Source: Bradyrhizobium liaoningense (GTDB lineage: Bacteria; Pseudomonadota; Alphaproteobacteria; Rhizobiales; Xanthobacteraceae). From it: a stretch of 64,000 nucleotides of DNA. Shown piece after piece: positions 17,878-26,847 of this stretch. The translations under genes and the position numbers were made by a program. The stretch lies in the NCBI RefSeq assembly GCF_018130785.1, contig NZ_JAFCJT010000015.1, forward strand, positions 99,170-163,169. The letters are read 5' to 3'. Within the stretch, counting starts at the first letter, position 1. Each line of letters starts with the position of its first letter. The notes under the pieces were generated by a model. The model made no database searches, was not told the DNA's origin, and saw nothing but the letters and a program-made list of their open reading frames with translations.

Positions 17878-18986
17878 CAGACCTCCCGTGCCTCGAAGTC
17901 GATCCGCGGGTCGATCCACATATAGGTCAGATCGGAGACCAGATTGACCACGAGGCCAACGAGCGAAAAGATATAAAGCGTGCCGAACACCACGGGATAG
18001 TCGCGGTTGAGCACGCTCTCGAAACTGAGCAGCCCGAGCCCGTCCAGCGAGAAGATGGTCTCGATCAGGAGCGAGCCGGAGAAGAAGGCGTGGATGAAGG
18101 CGCCCGGGAAGCCCGCGATCACGATCAGCATCGCGTTGCGGAAGATGTGGCCGTAGAGCACCTGCCCCTCGCTGCAGCCCTTGGCGCGCGCGGTCATGAC
18201 ATACTGCTTGCGGATCTCGTCCAGGAACGAGTTCTTGGTGAGCAGCGTCATGGTCGCGAATGCGCTCAGGCCCATCGAGAGCAGCGGCAAGGTCAGGTGC
18301 CAGAAATAGTCGATGATCTTCCAGTACCAGGGAAACTGCGACCAGCCGTCCGAGGTCAGGCCACGCAACGGGAACAGATTCAAGAATGAGCCGCCGGCGA
18401 ACAGGATGATCAGGAGGATTGCGAACAGGAAGCCCGGGATCGCGAAGCCGATGATGATCACCGCCGAGGTCCAGGTGTCGAAGCGCGTGCCGTCCTTCAC
18501 TGCCTTGCGGATGCCAAGCGGGATCGAGATCAGATAGGTGATCAGCGTGAGCCAGATGCCGAGCGAAATCGAAACCGGCAGCTTCTCCTTGATCAACTGG
18601 ATCACGCTGACGTCGCGAAAATAGCTCTTGCCGAAATCGAAGCGGGCGAAGTTCCACACCATCAGAGCGAAGCGTTCCGGCGCCGGCTTGTCAAAGCCGA
18701 ACTGCACCTCCAGCTTCTTGATGAAATCAGGGTCGAGCCCCTGCGCGCCGCGATATTTCGAGTTGATGGCATCGCCGCCGGCGCCAACCTGCCCGGGCGC
18801 GCGCTGCGCGAAATCGTTGCCACCGGAGATGCGCGAGGTCCCACCGGTGTCGGCGCCCGAGAGCTGCGCGATCACGCGCTCGACCGGACCGCCCGGCGCG
18901 AACTGCACGACGACGAAAGACACAAAGAGGATCCCGAGCAGGGTCGGGATCATCAGGAGAATGCGACGGGCGATATAGGCGCTCAT
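17877..18986 (-). CDS. yejB: Oligopeptide ABC transporter permease YejB
   Basis: First permease of the YejABEF importer. About 369 residues from MSAYIARRILLMIPTLLGIL, a typical first helix of DppB/YejB permeases. It has the YejB-type insert after helix 1 (about 45-125, with GGTSRISGGNDFA) and the BPD transmembrane core with AKGCSEGQVLYGHIFRNAML as the cytoplasmic EAA-like loop. Upstream in-frame sequence overlaps the binding-protein gene and was excluded. The stop is shared with the yejE start. Confidence 0.93.
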   Translation of the reverse strand: MSAYIARRILLMIPTLLGILFVSFVVVQFAPGGPVERVIAQLSGADTGGTSRISGGNDFAQRAPGQVGAGGDAINSKYRGAQGLDPDFIKKLEVQFGFDKPAPERFALMVWNFARFDFGKSYFRDVSVIQLIKEKLPVSISLGIWLTLITYLISIPLGIRKAVKDGTRFDTWTSAVIIIGFAIPGFLFAILLIILFAGGSFLNLFPLRGLTSDGWSQFPWYWKIIDYFWHLTLPLLSMGLSAFATMTLLTKNSFLDEIRKQYVMTARAKGCSEGQVLYGHIFRNAMLIVIAGFPGAFIHAFFSGSLLIETIFSLDGLGLLSFESVLNRDYPVVFGTLYIFSLVGLVVNLVSDLTYMWIDPRIDFEAREV

Positions 18987-18988
18987 GG

Positions 18989-20875
18989 CTATTTCGCCTG
19001 CTCGAGCTTGGCCGCCTTGGCGTGGTCGGACCACCAGATGTCGGGAGCGCCGACGCCGTTGGCATAACGTGGCAGCTTCTGCGGATGAGCGAATTGGTCC
19101 CAATAAGCGAGCCGGTGCGTCTTGTTATACCATTGCGGCACCCAATAGCGGCCGGCGCGGAACAGGCGGTCGAAGGCGCGGCAGGCGACGGTCAAATCCT
19201 CGCGGTTGTCGGCCGCCATGATCTTCTCGATCATGGCATCGATCGCTGGGCTGGCGACGCCCGCAAGGTTGTACGAGCCCTTGGTTGCCGCGACCTGTGA
19301 AGAGAAAAATGCGCGCATGGCGTCGCCCGGGGTCGCCGACATGCTGAAGCGCTGGATCGTCACGTCGAAGTCGAAATCTTCCTGCCGCGCCTTGTGTTGC
19401 ACGGCATCAACGAGGCGCACGCTCGCTTCGATGCCGAGCGTCGCAAGATTCTTGATGTAGGGCGCATGGTGCGGCTGGAACGAAGGCTCGTCCAACAGGA
19501 ACTCGATCCTGAAGACGTCGCCATTCGGCAGCACCCGTTTGCCGTCCTTGATCGGCACGCCAGCCTCGTTCAGCAGCTGCTGGGCCTTGCGCAGCAAGCT
19601 GCGATCCTGGCCGGAGCCGTCCGAGACCGGAGGCGTGAACGGCGCGGCGAACACTTCGTCGGGCACCTGGCCGCGAAACGGCTCCAACAGCTTCAGTTCG
19701 TCCGGCGGAGGAGGACCTTCGCTCGCCATCAGGTCCGAGTTCTGGAACGGCGACACTGTACGGGCATAAGCGCCGTACATGATGGTCTTGTTCGTCCACT
19801 CGAAGTCGAAGGCATCGATCAGGGCCTCGCGCACGCGGGGATCCCTGAACTTGTCGCGCCGCGTGTTGATGAACCAGCCCTGCGCACCGGACGGCGTGTC
19901 GTCGGGCACGACCTCCAGCCTGACGCGACCATCCTTCGCGGCGGAAAAATCATAGCGTGTCGCCCAGATGCGTGAGGTGAATTCCTCCCGGTAGAGGTAA
20001 TTCTTGCTGGTGAACCCCTCGAACGCGACATCGCGGTCGCGATAGAATTCGTAGCGCACGATATCGAAATTGTAGCTGCCGCGGCAGGGCGGCAGATCGG
20101 CGGCCCACCAATCCTTGACGCGCTCGAACTCAATGTAGCGATTGACCTCGAACTTGCCGACCTTGTACGGCCCCGAGCCGAGCGGAGTCTCCAGAGACGA
20201 TTCATCGAACGGCCGAGACACGTAGTACGCTTTCGAGAAGATCGGCAGGCTAGCGACATAGAGCGGCACGTCGCGCGCCCGCCCCTTGGCGAAGGTGACG
20301 ACGAGCGTCGCGTCGTCGACGGCTTCCGCACTGACCATGTCGCGCATCTGCACGACGATCAGCGGATGTCCCTTGGTCTTCAGCGATGTCAGCGAAAACG
20401 CTGCATCGTGGGCAGTGAGCTTGCTGCCGTCATGGAATTTCGCTTCGGGCCGCATGGTGAAGCGATAGACCAGCCTGTCCGGCGATATCCGCACGGATTT
20501 GGCGGCAAGGCCGTACATTCCATCAGGTTCGTCATTTGCGCGCGCCATCAGCGGCACAAACGTCATGTCCATGCCCTGCGCGCCGTCACCCTTCAGGATG
20601 AAGGCGTTGAGCGAGTTGAAGGTCTGGTAGGACTGGTTATAGGCGCGCACCGAGGGAATGAGCGAGAACGTGCCGCCCTTCGGCGCATCGACATTCACGT
20701 AGTCGAAGTGGTGGAAGTCGGCGGGGTATTTGAGATCGCCGAACGCCGAGATGCCGTGCGCCTCGGTCCCCGCTTCCGATGCACGAGCGCTGCGCAACAG
20801 CGGTGCGCCGAGGGAGGCACCGAGAGTGCTGCCGACACCAAGGGCCAGCACATGGCGGCGTGACATCTGCGTCAT
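18989..20875 (-). CDS. yejA: Extracellular peptide-binding protein of the YejABEF importer (YejA paralog 1)
   Basis: Periplasmic solute-binding protein family 5 component that captures peptides for YejBEF. About 628 residues. The N-terminus MTQMSRRHVLALGVG has a twin-arginine-like motif followed by a hydrophobic stretch and a cleavage region near SARASEAG, so Tat export is possible. The YejA-type start FGDLKYPADFHHFDYVNVDA follows. The binding domain covers most of the rest (RPEAKFHDGSKLTAHD; LGSGPYKVGKFEVNR). ATG 20875 was chosen; an alternative ATG at 20866 starts right at the Arg pair. It lies 2 bp from yejB and follows a second, related binding-protein gene. Confidence 0.9.
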   Translation of the reverse strand: MTQMSRRHVLALGVGSTLGASLGAPLLRSARASEAGTEAHGISAFGDLKYPADFHHFDYVNVDAPKGGTFSLIPSVRAYNQSYQTFNSLNAFILKGDGAQGMDMTFVPLMARANDEPDGMYGLAAKSVRISPDRLVYRFTMRPEAKFHDGSKLTAHDAAFSLTSLKTKGHPLIVVQMRDMVSAEAVDDATLVVTFAKGRARDVPLYVASLPIFSKAYYVSRPFDESSLETPLGSGPYKVGKFEVNRYIEFERVKDWWAADLPPCRGSYNFDIVRYEFYRDRDVAFEGFTSKNYLYREEFTSRIWATRYDFSAAKDGRVRLEVVPDDTPSGAQGWFINTRRDKFRDPRVREALIDAFDFEWTNKTIMYGAYARTVSPFQNSDLMASEGPPPPDELKLLEPFRGQVPDEVFAAPFTPPVSDGSGQDRSLLRKAQQLLNEAGVPIKDGKRVLPNGDVFRIEFLLDEPSFQPHHAPYIKNLATLGIEASVRLVDAVQHKARQEDFDFDVTIQRFSMSATPGDAMRAFFSSQVAATKGSYNLAGVASPAIDAMIEKIMAADNREDLTVACRAFDRLFRAGRYWVPQWYNKTHRLAYWDQFAHPQKLPRYANGVGAPDIWWSDHAKAAKLEQAK

Positions 20876-20889
20876 GCGGGGGATGTCCT

Positions 20890-22791
20890 TCACGACTTCT
20901 TTGCGATCCGTGCCGCCTTGTCTGCGTCGTACCACCAGATGAACGGGAAGCCGGACTGACCGTATTTGGGCAATTCCGCCGGTCGGCCGAAGCGATCCCA
21001 GCGCGCGGTGCGGACCTTCGAATAGGTCCATTGCGGAACGACGTAGTGATTCCACAGCAGTACACGGTCAAGCGCTTTGGTCGCCGCGACGAGATCGTCG
21101 CGACCCGTGGCGTAGATCAGCCGCTCGATCAGCTTGTCGATCGCCGGATTCTTGATGCCGGCAATATTGCGCGAACCAGCGATGTCGGCCGTCTTGGACG
21201 ACCAGAACTCGCGCTGCTCGTTGCCCGGCGACTGCGACTCGCCCCATGAGTTGGTGACGACGTCGAAATCCCAGTCCCTGGTCCTGTTCTCGTATTGAGT
21301 CGGGTCGACCGTGCGCACGCTGACCGCGATGCCGAGCCGTTCCAGAGACGGCTTGTAGAACAGCGTGACCCGCTCGAAGCTTGGATCCTGGTTCAGGAGC
21401 TCCAGGGAGAACTGGGCGCCGGTCTTGACGTCGACCAGCTTGCGGTCGCGCACCTCGTAGCCGGCCTCCTTGAACAGGCGCAACGCCTCGCGCAGATTGT
21501 CGCGCACGGCTTCCGGACTGCCGCCGACCGGATTGGTGTAGGCCGTCGTGAAGACTTCGGGCGGGACCTGGGCGCGGACGGTCTCGAGGATCTCGAGCTC
21601 TTTCCCCTGCGGCAACCCGGTCGCCATGAGCTCGTCGATGCCATCGAAATAGCTGCTGATGCGCTTGTACTGACCGTAGAAGATCTGCTTGTTCATCTCC
21701 TCGAAGTCGAACGCATAGTTGAGCGCACGACGCACGCGAGGATCGCTGAACTTGGCGCGGCGCAGGTTCGGCACGAAAGCCTGCATCACACCCGAGCTGC
21801 GATTGGCGAACTCCTCGAGGATCACCCGCTTTTCAGTCACGGCCGGGAAGTCGTAGGCGGTCGCCCAGTTCTTCGCACTGTTCTCGGTGCGCCAGTCCAC
21901 CTGATCGGCCTTGAAGGCCTCGATCGCCACGGTGGCATCGCGGAAATACTCGTAGCGCATCTCGTCGAAATTGTTGCGGCCCACATTGACGGCGAAATCG
22001 CGCCCCCAATAATCCTTGACGCGCTCCAGCGCGATCGACCGTCCTGCAACGAATTCCTTGACCTTGTAGGGGCCGGAACCGAGCGGTATTTCGAGCGTGG
22101 TGGCGGAGACATCGCGCTTGCGGCCCTGCGCGTCGGTCCCCTCCCACCAATGCTTCGGCAAAACCGTGAGCTGCCCGACGATCTGCGGCAGTTCTCGGTT
22201 GCCCGGTGCGTCGAACACGAACTTCACCTCGCGCTCGCCGACCTTCTCGGCCTTCACCACATGGCTGTAATACGCCGAGTACATCGGGTGATGCTTCTTG
22301 AAGGAATCCAGCGAGAAGATCACGTCGTCCGCAGTGACCGGCTTGCCGTCATGCCATTTGGCTTGCGGCCGCAAACGATAGGTCACGAAGGAAAAGTCGT
22401 CCGGGTGGCTGACGGCTTCGGCCAGCGCGCCGTATTCGGTCGAGACCTCGTCGAGCGACGGCGTCGTGAGGGATTCGTAGATGAACGCGACGGCACCGGC
22501 GACCTGTCCCTTCACCCCGGCCACCACGATATTGAAATTATCGAAGGTGCCAACGGCGATCTGGCGCGCAACACCGCCTTTGGGCGCTTCCGGATTGACG
22601 TAATCGAAGCGCTTGAAGTCGGCGGGGTACTTGACCTGCCCGAACAGCGACAGCGCATGGCGCCAGGGCGCCTCACTGGCAGACTGCGCGTGCACGGTGC
22701 CGATGACGGAAATGTTGCCCAGGGAACCGAGGGCGGGGAGCGCTACGGCTGCAGTGCCGGAGAGCAGGAGATCGCGTCGGGTAATGGCCAA
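20890..22791 (-). CDS. yejA: Extracellular peptide-binding protein of the YejABEF importer (YejA paralog 2)
   Basis: Second family 5 solute-binding protein, first gene of the operon. About 633 residues with MAITRRDLLLSGTAAVA, a good Tat-type signal (TRRDLLL), and cleavage probably near VHAQSASE. It shares with its neighbour the LFGQVKYPADFKRFDYVNPE opening, RPQAKWHDGKPVTADD and LGSGPYKVKEF blocks, so the two are diverged tandem paralogs rather than a recent copy. The intergenic gap between them is 14 bp. Two binding proteins feeding one permease pair suggests an extended peptide range. YejABEF systems are linked to tolerance of host antimicrobial peptides in rhizobia. Confidence 0.9.
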   Translation of the reverse strand: MAITRRDLLLSGTAAVALPALGSLGNISVIGTVHAQSASEAPWRHALSLFGQVKYPADFKRFDYVNPEAPKGGVARQIAVGTFDNFNIVVAGVKGQVAGAVAFIYESLTTPSLDEVSTEYGALAEAVSHPDDFSFVTYRLRPQAKWHDGKPVTADDVIFSLDSFKKHHPMYSAYYSHVVKAEKVGEREVKFVFDAPGNRELPQIVGQLTVLPKHWWEGTDAQGRKRDVSATTLEIPLGSGPYKVKEFVAGRSIALERVKDYWGRDFAVNVGRNNFDEMRYEYFRDATVAIEAFKADQVDWRTENSAKNWATAYDFPAVTEKRVILEEFANRSSGVMQAFVPNLRRAKFSDPRVRRALNYAFDFEEMNKQIFYGQYKRISSYFDGIDELMATGLPQGKELEILETVRAQVPPEVFTTAYTNPVGGSPEAVRDNLREALRLFKEAGYEVRDRKLVDVKTGAQFSLELLNQDPSFERVTLFYKPSLERLGIAVSVRTVDPTQYENRTRDWDFDVVTNSWGESQSPGNEQREFWSSKTADIAGSRNIAGIKNPAIDKLIERLIYATGRDDLVAATKALDRVLLWNHYVVPQWTYSKVRTARWDRFGRPAELPKYGQSGFPFIWWYDADKAARIAKKS

Positions 22792-22952
22792 ATCAACATT
22801 CCTCGTCTTGAAGGAGGTTACCCCTTTAAGTGCTCAATATAGGCGAGGTTTCGACGGAATATGTTGCTTTTTCCTCATGTTGGAAGCCCGGACGGCCTGT
22901 CGGATGCGGCCAAACGCCCCGATAAACTCACCGCGAGGCCCGGATAAGGAAA

Positions 22953-22976
22953 CGGCCAGGCTTTTCAGCCTGGCCG
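22953..22976 (-). terminator. Intrinsic terminator downstream of cycM
   Basis: Perfect 9-bp stem CGGCCAGGC / GCCTGGCCG with a 6-nt loop, 27 bp past the cycM stop on the minus strand; a T-containing tract (TTTCCTT) follows on that strand. Confidence 0.75.
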
Positions 22977-23003
22977 CATATTCCAAGATCGGTTTTTGAC
23001 GCC

Positions 23004-23558
23004 TTACTTCGAGGCCGTCGGGATCGGCTGAGGATGCTCTGACAGCGAATTCAGATAGGCGATGACGTCGGCGCGCTCGGAGTCCTTCGGGATGCCGGCG
23101 AAGCCCATCGCGGTGCCCGGGATGAAGCCCTTCGGGTTGGCAATGAACTTGTTGAGGTCGTCGAACGACCAGGTGCCGCCCTTGGCCTTCATGGCAGCCG
23201 AGAAGTTGAAGCCGCCACGGCCCTCACCCCTGGCTTCGCCGACGACGCCATAGAGGTTCGGACCGACGCGATTCGGGCCGCCCTTCTCGAAGGTGTGGCA
23301 GGCGCCGCACTTCTTGGCGGCGGCCGCGCCCTTCTCGACGGACGCGGTCTGGAGCAGCTTTTCGATCGGCTCGGAGGCTGCGGCAGCAGCGCCGCCTTCC
23401 TTGCCGTGGCCGGCGTCTTCCTTCACGGCAATCTCGAAACCCGGCTTCTCCAGCGGCCTCGGCGTGAACAGCGCCTGGGCGGTGAAGCTCGTCACCAGCA
23501 TGATGAGACAGGTGCCGAGCACGGCACCGAGAATCTTATTGAGTTCGAAAGAGTCCAT
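23004..23558 (-). CDS. cycM: Membrane-anchored cytochrome c CycM
   Basis: Class I c-type cytochrome that carries electrons between the bc1 complex and the aa3-type terminal oxidase in Bradyrhizobium. It has 184 residues: an uncleaved N-terminal anchor (LNKILGAVLGTCLIMLVTSF), a charged Ala/Glu-rich linker (about 45-75), then the haem domain with CGACH (the CXXCH site, about residue 84-88) and the axial Met in GTAMGF near residue 150. The length agrees with the CycM family. It is divergent from kdsB, with a 219-bp shared upstream region, and is followed by a clear terminator. Confidence 0.93.
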   Translation of the reverse strand: MDSFELNKILGAVLGTCLIMLVTSFTAQALFTPRPLEKPGFEIAVKEDAGHGKEGGAAAAASEPIEKLLQTASVEKGAAAAKKCGACHTFEKGGPNRVGPNLYGVVGEARGEGRGGFNFSAAMKAKGGTWSFDDLNKFIANPKGFIPGTAMGFAGIPKDSERADVIAYLNSLSEHPQPIPTASK

Positions 23559-23777
23559 TTCCGGCCAGGCCCCACACCGCAGTAACGAAATAGCGGCCGG
23601 GCGGCCGCCAGGACGAGCCTCGGGAGAATCAAACGTTCCTTGTTGTTTCCCCGAGTTTTGCCATTGAGATATCGGTTTGCCCGGGGTCTGGCAACCCGTA
23701 TAAGCGACCCGGCTTTAAGCCCGTCCCCACCCCATTTCTCGACGCGGAAAACGTACCCTTTCCAGGCCCTTGACCCG

Positions 23778-24518
23778 ATGATCGATCCTCGCATCCTGGT
23801 GCTGATCCCGGCCCGCATGGCCGCCACCCGCCTGCCCGGCAAGCCGCTCGCGGACATCGCGGGCCTACCGATGATTGTGCATGTGCTGCGGCGGGCAGAG
23901 GCTGCCGGCATCGGCCGGGTCGCGGTCGCAACCGATACGGACGAGATCGCGTCCGTCGTGACCGCCCATGGTGGCGAGGCCGTGATGACCCGCCCCGAGC
24001 ACCCCTCCGGCTCGGACCGCATCCACGAGGCCATGCAGAAGCTCGATCCCGACGGGAAGGCCGAGATCGTGGTCAATCTCCAGGGCGATTTCCCGACCAT
24101 CACGATCGACAACATCCGCGAGGTGCTGCCGCCGCTGCAAGATCCGGCCGTGGACATCGCGACGCTGGCCTCGCAGATCCACACCCAGGAGGAAGACCTC
24201 GCGCCGAGCGTCGTGAAGGCGATCGGAACCTCGCTCGGCGGCCGGCGCATGCGCGCGCTTTATTTCACCCGCGCGACCGCGCCGACCGGCGACGGACCGC
24301 GCTACCACCATATCGGCCTCTACGCCTATCGCCGCGCCGCGCTGGAGCGGTACGTCTCGCTGCCGCCCTCGCCGCTGGAATTGCAGGAGAAGCTCGAGCA
24401 GCTCCGGGCGCTTGAGGCCGGGATGCGCATCGACTTCACCATCGTCGATACCGTGCCCCGCGGGGTCGATACGCCGGCGGACCTCGAGACCGCTCGCAGC
24501 ATCCTTTCCAAATCCTGA
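23778..24518 (+). CDS. kdsB: 3-deoxy-manno-octulosonate cytidylyltransferase KdsB
   Basis: Activates Kdo as CMP-Kdo for lipopolysaccharide inner core synthesis, in the cytoplasm. About 246 residues, the usual length. The nucleotide-binding start LVLIPARMAATRLPGKPLAD is typical; VATDTDEI, HPSGSDRIHEA and NLQGDFPTI give the CTP and Mg2+ sites; GLYAYRRAALERYVSLPPSP is the C-terminal family block. I chose ATG 23778 because the upstream in-frame sequence does not resemble the family. It is followed by pheA after 21 bp, so the two may form one transcript. Confidence 0.95.
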   Translation: MIDPRILVLIPARMAATRLPGKPLADIAGLPMIVHVLRRAEAAGIGRVAVATDTDEIASVVTAHGGEAVMTRPEHPSGSDRIHEAMQKLDPDGKAEIVVNLQGDFPTITIDNIREVLPPLQDPAVDIATLASQIHTQEEDLAPSVVKAIGTSLGGRRMRALYFTRATAPTGDGPRYHHIGLYAYRRAALERYVSLPPSPLELQEKLEQLRALEAGMRIDFTIVDTVPRGVDTPADLETARSILSKS

Positions 24519-24539
24519 GCCGCTGTTACAAGGCCGATC

Positions 24540-25400
24540 ATGAGCAAGCTGAAAATCGCATTCCAGGGCGAATCTGGGGCAAATTCCCACATCGCCATCG
24601 TCGAGGCCTATCCCGACGCCGAGCCGATGCCCTGCGCCACCTTCGAGGACGCGCTGTCGGCGATCTCGTCAGGCGAGGCCGACCTTGGCATGATCCCGAT
24701 CGAAAATTCGGTCGCGGGCCGCGTCGCTGACATTCATCATCTGCTACCGGCCTCCGGCCTCTTCATCATCGGCGAATGGTTTCTGCCGGTCCGCCATCAG
24801 TTGATGGCGGTGAAGGGGACCAAGATCGAAGACATCAAGAGCGTTGAGAGCCATGTCCATGCGCTCGGCCAGTGCCGGCGCATCATCCGCAAGCTCGGCA
24901 TCAAGCCGATCGTGCACGCCGACACCGCCGGCAGCGCCCGCGACATTTCCGAGCGCAACGACAAGTCCGTCGCCGCGATCGCCTCGCGGCTTGCGGCAAA
25001 AATCTACGGCCTCGACATTCTGGCCGAGGACATCGAGGACGAGGCCCACAACACCACGCGCTTCGTGGTGCTGGCACGCGAGCCGAAATGGGCCGCGCAA
25101 GGCTCCGGCCCGCTGGTCACGACTTTTGTCTTCCGGGTGCGCAACTTGCCGGCCGCGCTTTACAAGGCGCTTGGCGGCTTCGCCACCAACGGCGTCAACA
25201 TGACCAAGCTCGAAAGCTACATGGTCGACGGCAATTTCTTCGCCACGCAATTTTATGCCGACGTCGACGGCCATCCTGACGACAAGGGCTTGGCGTTCGC
25301 GATCGAGGAGCTGAAGTTCTTCTCCCGCGAATTCCGCATCGTCGGCGTGTATCCGGGGCATCCCTTCCGCGCGACGTTCAGCGAGACGCAGCAGGATTGA
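24540..25400 (+). CDS. pheA: Prephenate dehydratase PheA
   Basis: Converts prephenate to phenylpyruvate in phenylalanine synthesis. About 286 residues: the catalytic domain (1-185) with FQGESGANSHIA, MIPIENSVAGRV and the catalytic TRF block (NTTRFVVLA, about 176), then an ACT domain (about 200-275) with the phenylalanine-binding region (LGGFATNGVNMTKLESYMVD), expected to give feedback inhibition. This is the monofunctional alphaproteobacterial form without chorismate mutase. It ends 31 bp before the converging oxidoreductase gene. Confidence 0.95.
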   Translation: MSKLKIAFQGESGANSHIAIVEAYPDAEPMPCATFEDALSAISSGEADLGMIPIENSVAGRVADIHHLLPASGLFIIGEWFLPVRHQLMAVKGTKIEDIKSVESHVHALGQCRRIIRKLGIKPIVHADTAGSARDISERNDKSVAAIASRLAAKIYGLDILAEDIEDEAHNTTRFVVLAREPKWAAQGSGPLVTTFVFRVRNLPAALYKALGGFATNGVNMTKLESYMVDGNFFATQFYADVDGHPDDKGLAFAIEELKFFSREFRIVGVYPGHPFRATFSETQQD

Positions 25401-25406
25401 TTGGCC

Positions 25407-25428
25407 ACCCTCCCTGGAGGGGGAGGGT
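25407..25428. terminator. GC-rich hairpin between convergent pheA and LLM oxidoreductase
   Basis: ACCCTCCC / GGGAGGGT stem with a 6-nt loop in a 31-bp convergent gap. It may terminate both genes; it also resembles the short G-rich intergenic repeats elsewhere in the window. No T-run. Confidence 0.4.
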
Positions 25429-25431
25429 AAG

Positions 25432-26448
25432 CTACGCCGCGGCCGCTTTCAGCCCGAATGCCTCTGCCAACAGCGAATACGACTTCTTCCGCGCGTCGTG
25501 ATCGTAGACCGCCGTGATCACCATCAACTCGTCCGGCTTGCTCGCATCGATCAGCGGCTGAAGCTTTTTCTGCACCGTCGCCGGATTGCCGACGAACAGC
25601 CGCGAACGGTTGCGCGAGATCGAGGTGCGCTCGGAATCCGTATAGGGATAGGCCAGCGCCTCCTCGACACTCGGCAGCGGCAGATATTGCCCGCGGTCAC
25701 GGCGCAGGCGGTTGAGATCGAACGAGGTGGCGAGCTTTTCGGCCTCCTCATCCGTGTCGGCCGCGATGACGGCGACGGCGAGAATCGCGTGCGGGCTCGC
25801 GCTCCAGGCCGAGGGCTGGAAACGATTGCGGTAATGCACCATCGCATCGATCGCGTCATGGGACGCGAAATGATGCGCGAAGGCGAAACCCATGCCGACT
25901 TGAGCTGCGAGCTCCGAGGAATAGTCGCTGGAGCCGAGCAGCCAGATCGGCGGCAGCTTGGTGTCGTCGGGCATCGCGACAACATTGTGATAGGGGTGGC
26001 CTGAGGGGAATTCGCGGGTCTCCCACAGGATCAGTTCGTGGAGCCGCTCCAGGAAGTCGTCGCCCTCCCGGCGGTCGAGCCGGCTGCGCAGCGCGTAGGC
26101 GGTGGCGCCGTCGGTGCCGGGGGCGCGGCCGAGACCGAGATCGATGCGGCCCGGAAACAGCGCTTCCAGCATCTTGAAGCGCTCGGCCACCACGAGCGGG
26201 GCGTGGTTGGGTAGCATCACCCCGCCGGAGCCGACGCGGATGTGCTTCGTCACCGCTGCGATCTGCCCGATCATTACGTCGGGCGCGGGGCTCGCCACCG
26301 AGGCGAGGTTGTGGTGCTCGGCGAGCCAGTAGCGAACATAGCCGAGACCATCGACATGCCGCGCGAGGTCGATGCTGTTACGCAGCGCCGCGGCGGGTTT
26401 TGTACCTGTTGTGACGACGGAGAGGTCGAGGACTGAGAGCGGGGTCAT
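25432..26448 (-). CDS. LLM-class flavin-dependent oxidoreductase
   Basis: Luciferase-like monooxygenase family TIM-barrel flavoprotein of about 338 residues. The start (MTPLSVLDLSVV) and blocks such as RYWLAEHHNLASVASPAPDV, GSGGVMLPNHAPLVVAERFK, FPGRIDLGLGRAPGT and LLGSSDYSSELAAQVGMGFA match the group of proteins annotated MsnO8-type or YhbW-like. These usually use FMNH2, but substrates are largely unknown. It is monocistronic as far as can be seen, with a 400-bp gap upstream. The function cannot be narrowed from context. Confidence 0.85.
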   Translation of the reverse strand: MTPLSVLDLSVVTTGTKPAAALRNSIDLARHVDGLGYVRYWLAEHHNLASVASPAPDVMIGQIAAVTKHIRVGSGGVMLPNHAPLVVAERFKMLEALFPGRIDLGLGRAPGTDGATAYALRSRLDRREGDDFLERLHELILWETREFPSGHPYHNVVAMPDDTKLPPIWLLGSSDYSSELAAQVGMGFAFAHHFASHDAIDAMVHYRNRFQPSAWSASPHAILAVAVIAADTDEEAEKLATSFDLNRLRRDRGQYLPLPSVEEALAYPYTDSERTSISRNRSRLFVGNPATVQKKLQPLIDASKPDELMVITAVYDHDARKKSYSLLAEAFGLKAAAA

Positions 26449-26847
26449 GGCGCGCTAACGTAGTGAAGGCCGGCGCGGCGGCAATGGGCAGACTGCGCAG
26501 GTCTGGCGTGTGCGGGCCGCGAGCCCACGCGGCAAGGCCAGATGAGATGTTGGGACAATACCTGTCGTAGCAACACCATATTCATACTGCCCACTCGATT
26601 TACTCGCTTCAGCCGGCTACTAAAATCGCCATAAAATACTGATTTTTTTGCATATTTATCAAAATATCGAACTTCCCACTTGCCCCTCTAGCTGCGCAAT
26701 AATTCTACTGCTACTGGTGAAAGTGGGCCATTTCCCATTCCCGATGGGCTGTCGAGTGCAGCCGCTTTGGCTTATCTTGGCCATATCCAATCGAGACCTG
26801 ACCTTCGGCCGCCAAAAACCTGACGAGCCCCTGGAGTGAGTGGTGCC
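26449..26847. other. Gene-free 399-bp region, AT-rich, metF upstream/leader
   Basis: Shared upstream region of the LLM oxidoreductase (minus) and metF (plus). The middle (about 26,600-26,720) is clearly more AT-rich than the surroundings. It contains ATATTT-ATCA-AAATAT (26,652-26,667), a CCCACTT/AAGTGGG inverted repeat (26,675-26,681 and 26,720-26,726, 38-nt loop) and a CCCAT-5-ATGGG hairpin (26,733-26,747). No known riboswitch was recognised. A 63-codon open frame here (26,648-26,839) lacks a ribosome site and is not called. Confidence 0.5.
26675..26747 (+). promoter_or_regulatory. Two candidate stem-loops in the metF leader
   Basis: A 7-bp stem (CCCACTT / AAGTGGG) enclosing 38 nt is followed at once by a 5-bp stem (CCCAT / ATGGG), about 100 bp before the metF start. 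If transcribed, it could be a structured leader. No SAM, SAH or cobalamin riboswitch consensus was seen. Confidence 0.3.

Noticed and set aside
16699..18657. 652-codon frame running across the yejB-yejE boundary
   Set aside because: Only the part from 17,877 down resembles YejE. The upstream part is out of frame with yejB, which has its own clear protein.
26648..26839. 63-codon plus-strand frame upstream of metF
   Set aside because: No ribosome site, no protein-like composition, and it lies in the AT-rich leader region.
26449..26847. SAM-II, SAH or cobalamin riboswitch before metF-metH
   Set aside because: No recognised conserved box or pseudoknot pattern was found by eye; only simple stems.
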